Of a DNA stretch of 8,735 bases, positions 5,681-8,735 are shown one piece after another. Origin of the DNA: GCA-2737125 sp044336815. Lineage in GTDB: Bacteria; Actinomycetota; Actinomycetes; S36-B12. The DNA lies in contig JBIIOU010000083.1 in assembly GCA_044336815.1 (NCBI GenBank), positions 1 through 8,735 on the forward strand. The letters are read 5' to 3'. Each line of letters begins with the position of its first letter. The stretch's first letter is position 1. Position numbers and translations under genes: made by a program. The notes below the pieces were generated by a model, which worked only from the letters and a program-made list of their open reading frames with translations, did no database searches and had not been told where the DNA came from.

Positions 5681-7877
5681 TACCAGCGTTCGAGGCACCA
5701 TCCTCAATTACCGGCACGAGTGACAACTTGCCACGTGGATCGATTTCCTTGATCTCAACCTGAATTTTATCTCCCACCTTGAGCACGTCATCGACACTTT
5801 CAACGCGCTTGCCACCGGCGAGCTTCTTGACCTCAGAGATGTGCAAAAGCCCATCTTTACCGGGCACTAAGGAAATAAATGCCCCGAAAGCTGCGGTCTT
5901 AACGACCGTGCCCAGGTAGCGTTCGCCAACCTCGGGCATCGTCGGGTTGGCGATCTGGTTGATCTGCGAGCGAGCAGCTTCGGCAGATGGTCCATCGGTT
6001 GCCCCGATGTAGATCGTGCCGTCGTCCTCGATCGAGATATCAGCGCCGGTCTCTTCTTGGATCTGATTGATGATCTTGCCCTTCGGGCCAATCACCTCAC
6101 CTATCTTGTCAATCGGGATCTTGATGGAAATCACGCGAGGTGCGGTAGCCGCCATCTCATCTGGGCCGTCGATGGCCTCATTCATGACTTCAAGAATTGC
6201 CAGGCGCGCATTGTGCGCCTGGGTCAGCGCACCGGCAAGAACAGATGCCGGGATGCCATCAAGCTTGGTGTCAAGTTGCAGTGCCGTAACGAAATCCTTG
6301 GTACCAGCAACTTTGAAGTCCATGTCACCGAAGGCATCTTCGGCTCCCAAGATATCGGTCAGAGCGACGTATTCGATTTTGCCGTCAACCTCACCGGAGA
6401 TCAAGCCCATTGCAATACCCGCTACCGGAGCCCGCAGAGGCACTCCAGCATTGAGTAGCGACATCGTTGATGCACACACCGAACCCATCGAGGTGGAGCC
6501 GTTGGACCCGAGAGCTTCTGAGACCTGGCGGATGGCGTAGGGGAACTCTGAACGCGATGGCAGCACCGGGATCAAAGCCCGCTCGGCTAGTGCACCGTGG
6601 CCGATTTCGCGCCGCTTGGGTGAACCAACACGACCCGTTTCACCTGTCGAGTAAGGCGGGAAGTTGTAGTTATGCATGTAGCGCTTCCGGTTCTCCGGAT
6701 TCAAGGTGTCAAGTTGCTGCTCCATGCGCAACATATTCAAGGTGGTAACACCAAGAATCTGGGTTTCACCGCGCTCGAACAATGCCGACCCATGAACGCG
6801 GGGCAGCACCTGCACCTCTGCGGACAGAGTACGGATATCGGTCAACCCGCGACCATCAATACGCACCTTGTCGCGAAGTACCCGGTCGCGCACACATGTC
6901 TTAGTGACCGACCGGAGTGCAGCCGACAGCTCCTTCTCGCGACCGGTGAAAGATCCACCGAGTTCGGCGAGCACCTCACCCTTGATCTCGTCAAGGCGCT
7001 CTTCACGATCAGCCTTGCTAACTATGGTTAGTGCCTTGCGCACTGATTCATTAGCACTCTTATCGACCGCGTCATAGGCATCACTTTGATACTCAAGGAA
7101 GATTGGGAAATCTACCGTGGGCTTGGCGGCGGCCTTGGCTAGCGTGATCTGAGCTTCACAAAGTGCGCGAATAAATGGCTTGGCTGCTTCAAGACCTTCG
7201 GCTACCACTGCCTCGGTAGGTGCGGTTGCACCACCGGCGATGAGTTCGATGGTGCGCTCAGTGGCCTCAGCCTCGACCATCATGATCGCGACATCATCAC
7301 CGGCTATCCGGCCGGCTACGACCATGTCGAAAACTGCATCAGCGAGTTGCTCATGGGTCGGGAACCCAACCCACTGCCCGCCGATGAGTGCCACTCGCAC
7401 GCCACCGATCGGCCCGCTAAATGGTAGGCCGGAAAGCTGAGTTGACGCCGATGCGCCGTTGATGGCAACTACGTCATAGAGATCATTGGGGTTTAGTGCC
7501 ATTACCGTGATAACGACCTGAACCTCGTTGCGCAAACCCTTGATGAAGGTTGGACGCAAGGGTCGGTCAATCAATCGGCAGGTGAGGATTGCGTCCTCAC
7601 TTGGACGTCCCTCACGACGGAAGAACGAACCAGGGATTCGGCCGAGTGAATACATGCGCTCTTCGACGTCGACGGTAAGGGGGAAGAAATCAAATTGATC
7701 CTTCGGTGACTTACCGGCGGTCGTCGCGCTAAGTAGCATTGTGTCTTCGTCAAGATAGATCGCTACCGAACCAGCGGCTTGACGTGCCAAGCGACCGGTT
7801 TCAAACGTGATCGTGCGTGTTCCATACGAACCGTTATCGATAACGGCCTTTGCTGTTGCAATCTGGGAACCCTCCAC
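5670..7877 (-). CDS. pnp: Polyribonucleotide nucleotidyltransferase (PNPase)
   Basis: Phosphorolytic 3'-to-5' exoribonuclease and polymerase acting in mRNA decay, normally a trimer. Seen: 735 residues from GTG 7877, standard length. In order: first RNase PH-like domain (about 10-150) with SFFRREGRPSEDAILTCRLI; linker helices (about 220-320); second, catalytic RNase PH-like domain (about 335-555); KH domain (about 580-640) with GEVIGPKGKII at 593-603; S1 domain (about 651-721) ending GKLSLVPV. Catalytic features: phosphate-site SNGSTSM at 458-464, and D514, D520 and K522 within DILGAEDAFGDMDFK, matching E. coli D486, D492 and K494. The start is fixed by a perfect AGGAGG 5 nt before the GTG; the frame continues upstream for 25 codons but without family-like sequence. 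It lies 200 nt after rpsO, a common arrangement in which PNPase expression is controlled post-transcriptionally in E. coli and Streptomyces. It overlaps the next gene by 11 nt. Confidence 0.98.
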   Translation of the reverse strand: MEGSQIATAKAVIDNGSYGTRTITFETGRLARQAAGSVAIYLDEDTMLLSATTAGKSPKDQFDFFPLTVDVEERMYSLGRIPGSFFRREGRPSEDAILTCRLIDRPLRPTFIKGLRNEVQVVITVMALNPNDLYDVVAINGASASTQLSGLPFSGPIGGVRVALIGGQWVGFPTHEQLADAVFDMVVAGRIAGDDVAIMMVEAEATERTIELIAGGATAPTEAVVAEGLEAAKPFIRALCEAQITLAKAAAKPTVDFPIFLEYQSDAYDAVDKSANESVRKALTIVSKADREERLDEIKGEVLAELGGSFTGREKELSAALRSVTKTCVRDRVLRDKVRIDGRGLTDIRTLSAEVQVLPRVHGSALFERGETQILGVTTLNMLRMEQQLDTLNPENRKRYMHNYNFPPYSTGETGRVGSPKRREIGHGALAERALIPVLPSRSEFPYAIRQVSEALGSNGSTSMGSVCASTMSLLNAGVPLRAPVAGIAMGLISGEVDGKIEYVALTDILGAEDAFGDMDFKVAGTKDFVTALQLDTKLDGIPASVLAGALTQAHNARLAILEVMNEAIDGPDEMAATAPRVISIKIPIDKIGEVIGPKGKIINQIQEETGADISIEDDGTIYIGATDGPSAEAARSQINQIANPTMPEVGERYLGTVVKTAAFGAFISLVPGKDGLLHISEVKKLAGGKRVESVDDVLKVGDKIQVEIKEIDPRGKLSLVPVIEDGASNAGNEG

Positions 7878-7882
7878 GGGTG

Positions 7883-7888
7883 CCTCCT
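7883..7888 (-). promoter_or_regulatory. pnp Shine-Dalgarno AGGAGG
   Basis: A perfect AGGAGG is followed by the 5-nt spacer CACCC and GTG 7877. It decides the pnp start in favour of GTG 7877 over upstream in-frame codons at 7952 and 7916. Its first three bases lie in the 3' arm of a small predicted hairpin. Confidence 0.85.
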
Positions 7889-8040
7889 GTTTCTGTGACA
7901 GGGGCGCGCGCGGCATTGTTTCCGGGAGACGCGGTCTTCGATCGAGGCCCACGGGAGATTGCTCCCGGAGGTCACTACCGAGGACCGACTCCAGGCGTTA
8001 CGCGTGCGCGAGCGCCCCGGATGTGTGTACTGGTGTGCCG

Positions 8041-8068
8041 TTCTTTAGTTGTATCAGTAGTTCTTTAG
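8041..8068 (-). repeat. Short direct repeat CTAAAGAA, two copies 20 nt apart, just after rpsO
   Basis: In the mRNA sense, CTAAAGAA occurs at 8068-8061 and again at 8048-8041, flanked as GCTAAAGAAC and ACTAAAGAAC. The spacing of 20 nt is close to two helical turns. It lies 10-37 nt past the rpsO stop codon, in A-rich sequence likely to be unpaired. Its function is unknown and a chance origin is possible. Confidence 0.6.
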
Positions 8069-8077
8069 CCGCTGCTG

Positions 8078-8347
8078 CTAGCGACGAATACCAAGGCGTT
8101 CAATGATCGTCCGGTAACGGGCGATCTCAGTCTTGGCCAAGTACTGCAGCAACCTGCGGCGTTGCCCCACTAGGAGCAGTAGGCCGCGACGGCTGTGGTG
8201 ATCGTGCTTGTGGGTCTTAAGGTGCTCGGTCAAGTCCGAAATGCGGCGCGTAAGCATCGCAATCTGAACCTCGGGTGAGCCGGTATCGCCGGGCTTGGAG
8301 CCGTATTCAGCGATAATTTCTGCCTTAGTGGCAGTATCAAGTGGCAT
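8078..8347 (-). CDS. rpsO: 30S ribosomal protein S15
   Basis: Primary-binding small-subunit ribosomal protein that contacts the central domain of 16S rRNA and helps form the platform. Seen: 89 residues from ATG 8347, exactly the usual S15 length. It has TGSPEVQIAMLTRRI at 22-36, the rRNA-contacting loop LKTHKHDHHSRRGL at 43-56, VGQRRRLLQYL at 60-70 and a basic C-terminal RLGIRR. The start is set by GAGAGGAAGAA immediately upstream (GAGG with a 5-nt spacer); an in-frame extension back to 8413 lacks S15-like sequence. It lies between ribF and pnp in the order expected for actinobacteria. The upstream gap of 155 nt leaves room for its own promoter, and the 200-nt downstream spacer suggests an rpsO-pnp transcript processed between the two genes (inference). 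Confidence 0.98.
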   Translation of the reverse strand: MPLDTATKAEIIAEYGSKPGDTGSPEVQIAMLTRRISDLTEHLKTHKHDHHSRRGLLLLVGQRRRLLQYLAKTEIARYRTIIERLGIRR

Positions 8348-8502
8348 TTCTTCCTCTCGGGCGCACTCCCCGGCATCACCGGTCGGCACTTTCGTATTTG
8401 ACACGTGTCGCAAAGCGCCCGCTTCACGACCGTCTTAAGGATGAGGCTACCAGTAGCGCCCAATTCGGCGAAATTGCCCAGAATCGCCACGATCAACCAC
8501 CT
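8348..8502 (-). promoter_or_regulatory. ribF-rpsO intergenic region, probable rpsO promoter/leader
   Basis: These 155 nt lack a gene and probably carry the rpsO promoter, but I could not find a persuasive -35/-10 pair. Visible items are a perfect 10-bp palindrome GACACGTGTC at 8400-8409, a weak inverted repeat CAATT…AATTG (8477-8462), a small CCGG-TGATG-CCGG stem near 8383-8371, and the rpsO Shine-Dalgarno (8356-8353). There is no clear rho-independent terminator for ribF. Confidence 0.4.
8400..8409. repeat. Perfect 10-bp palindrome GACACGTGTC upstream of rpsO
   Basis: The palindrome lies 53 nt upstream of the rpsO ATG. Its symmetry and position in a likely promoter region make a dimeric-regulator site possible. 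No matching regulator gene is nearby and the symmetry does not extend beyond 10 bp, so chance is not excluded. Confidence 0.45.
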
Positions 8503-8735
8503 TCAGCCGATTTCCAGTAGTTTTCTGGTGCAGGCAACATCGGTGTTCATCGCCTCCACGAGGGCCCCCAAATTGTCAAATACCGCCTGGCCGCGCACCC
8601 TAGCCACGAAGTCAACTGCTAATTCTTGGTCATAAAGATCCAGGTCGGTGCGATCGAGGACATATGCCTCGATCCGGCGCTCGGTCCCGTCAAACTGGGG
8701 ATTGGTGCCAATTGAGACCGCCGCCGGCAACCGCC
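8503..8735 (-). CDS. ribF: Bifunctional riboflavin kinase/FAD synthetase, C-terminal end only (cut by right window edge)
   Basis: RibF phosphorylates riboflavin to FMN and adenylylates FMN to FAD in the cytoplasm. Only the last 77 complete codons are in the window, running off the right edge and ending at TGA 8505-8503. Seen: RLPAAVSIGTNPQFDGTE followed by RRIEAYVLDRTDLDLYDQEL, AVDFVARVRGQAVFDNLGALVEAMNTDV and CTRKLLE. This is the usual end of the C-terminal flavokinase domain, including the SIGTNPxFDG strand-loop and the conserved Glu in RRIEAYVL. The nucleotide-binding motifs and the whole N-terminal FAD synthetase domain lie outside. The TTG at 8730 is an internal Leu codon, not a start. 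The gene sits directly upstream of rpsO, as in other actinobacteria. Confidence 0.95.
   Translation of the reverse strand, partial: RLPAAVSIGTNPQFDGTERRIEAYVLDRTDLDLYDQELAVDFVARVRGQAVFDNLGALVEAMNTDVACTRKLLEIG

Larger units (their letters stand above)
7878..8077 (-). promoter_or_regulatory. rpsO-pnp intergenic region / pnp 5' leader with competing inverted repeats
   Basis: This is the longest non-coding stretch in the window (200 nt) and contains no ORF with family-like sequence. In the pnp mRNA sense, UCCGGGAG (7969-7962) can pair either with CUCCCG (7957-7952; 6 bp, loop CAAU) or with CUCCCGGA (7928-7921; 8 bp, 33-nt loop), which are mutually exclusive. A third helix, CCUGU (7902-7898) with ACAGG (7890-7886), covers half of the Shine-Dalgarno. 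None of the stems is followed by a clear U-tract, so this does not look like a simple rpsO terminator. In E. coli and Streptomyces the rpsO-pnp spacer folds into a stem cut by RNase III; an equivalent role here is inference. I could not assign a pnp promoter. Confidence 0.5.

Noticed and set aside
7902..7919. GCGCGCGC-rich run before pnp as a possible Z-DNA or repeat element
   Set aside because: The alternating GC run is very short and unsurprising in a moderately GC-rich genome; there is no second copy.
7878..7952. Upstream extension of the pnp frame to 7952
   Set aside because: The extra 25 residues are not PNPase-like, and the perfect AGGAGG before GTG 7877 decides the start.
8348..8413. 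Upstream extension of the rpsO frame to 8413
   Set aside because: S15 starts with MPLDTATK at 8347, preceded by a good GAGG, and gives the canonical 89 residues; the extension resembles no S15.

Overview
The window looks like chromosomal DNA of an actinobacterium (Actinomycetota). The strongest evidence is the leftward cluster ribF–rpsO–pnp–M16 peptidase–dapB, an order common in that phylum, and the actinobacterial style of the proteins (for example the GlpD motif GTSRWSSKLVHGG and the AzlC/AzlD sequences). Base composition is moderately GC-rich by eye, not as extreme as Streptomyces. Genes are packed tightly with frequent 4-17 nt overlaps, which suggests a compact genome. I cannot name a genus.

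Layout. Positions 1-603 (minus strand) hold the N-terminal part of an FAD-linked oxidase of the alkyl-DHAP-synthase/glycolate-oxidase type; its C-terminus lies off the left edge. Directly back to back with it is a plus-strand chain at 604-3614: glpD (glycerol-3-phosphate dehydrogenase), azlC and azlD (branched-chain amino acid exporter), and a small membrane protein with a probable PH-like domain. Each of these genes overlaps the next by 4-17 nt. This chain meets the leftward cluster tail to tail with only 2 nt between stop codons. The minus-strand cluster then reads, in transcription order from the right edge: ribF (C-terminal end only, 8735-8503), rpsO (8347-8078), pnp (7877-5670), an M16 zinc peptidase (5680-4379) and dapB (4369-3617).

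How they work together. The right cluster is mostly housekeeping: flavin cofactor synthesis, ribosomal protein S15, RNA decay by PNPase, a processing-type peptidase and the second dedicated step of diaminopimelate/lysine synthesis. The left part pairs a DHAP-producing flavoenzyme (GlpD) with a divergent flavoenzyme related to enzymes that use acyl-DHAP, a pairing I recall from other actinobacteria such as Mycobacterium (glpD1 region).

The only sizeable non-coding stretches are the 200 nt between rpsO and pnp and the 155 nt between ribF and rpsO. The first holds competing inverted repeats and a small hairpin covering part of the pnp Shine-Dalgarno, a plausible site for control of PNPase. The second holds a perfect 10-bp palindrome. 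No mobile element, CRISPR array, tRNA or rRNA gene was seen. No clearly new system is present. The most checkable points of interest are the pnp leader structures, the zero-spacing divergent start at a CATATG site, and the uncharacterised PH-like membrane protein coupled to azlCD.
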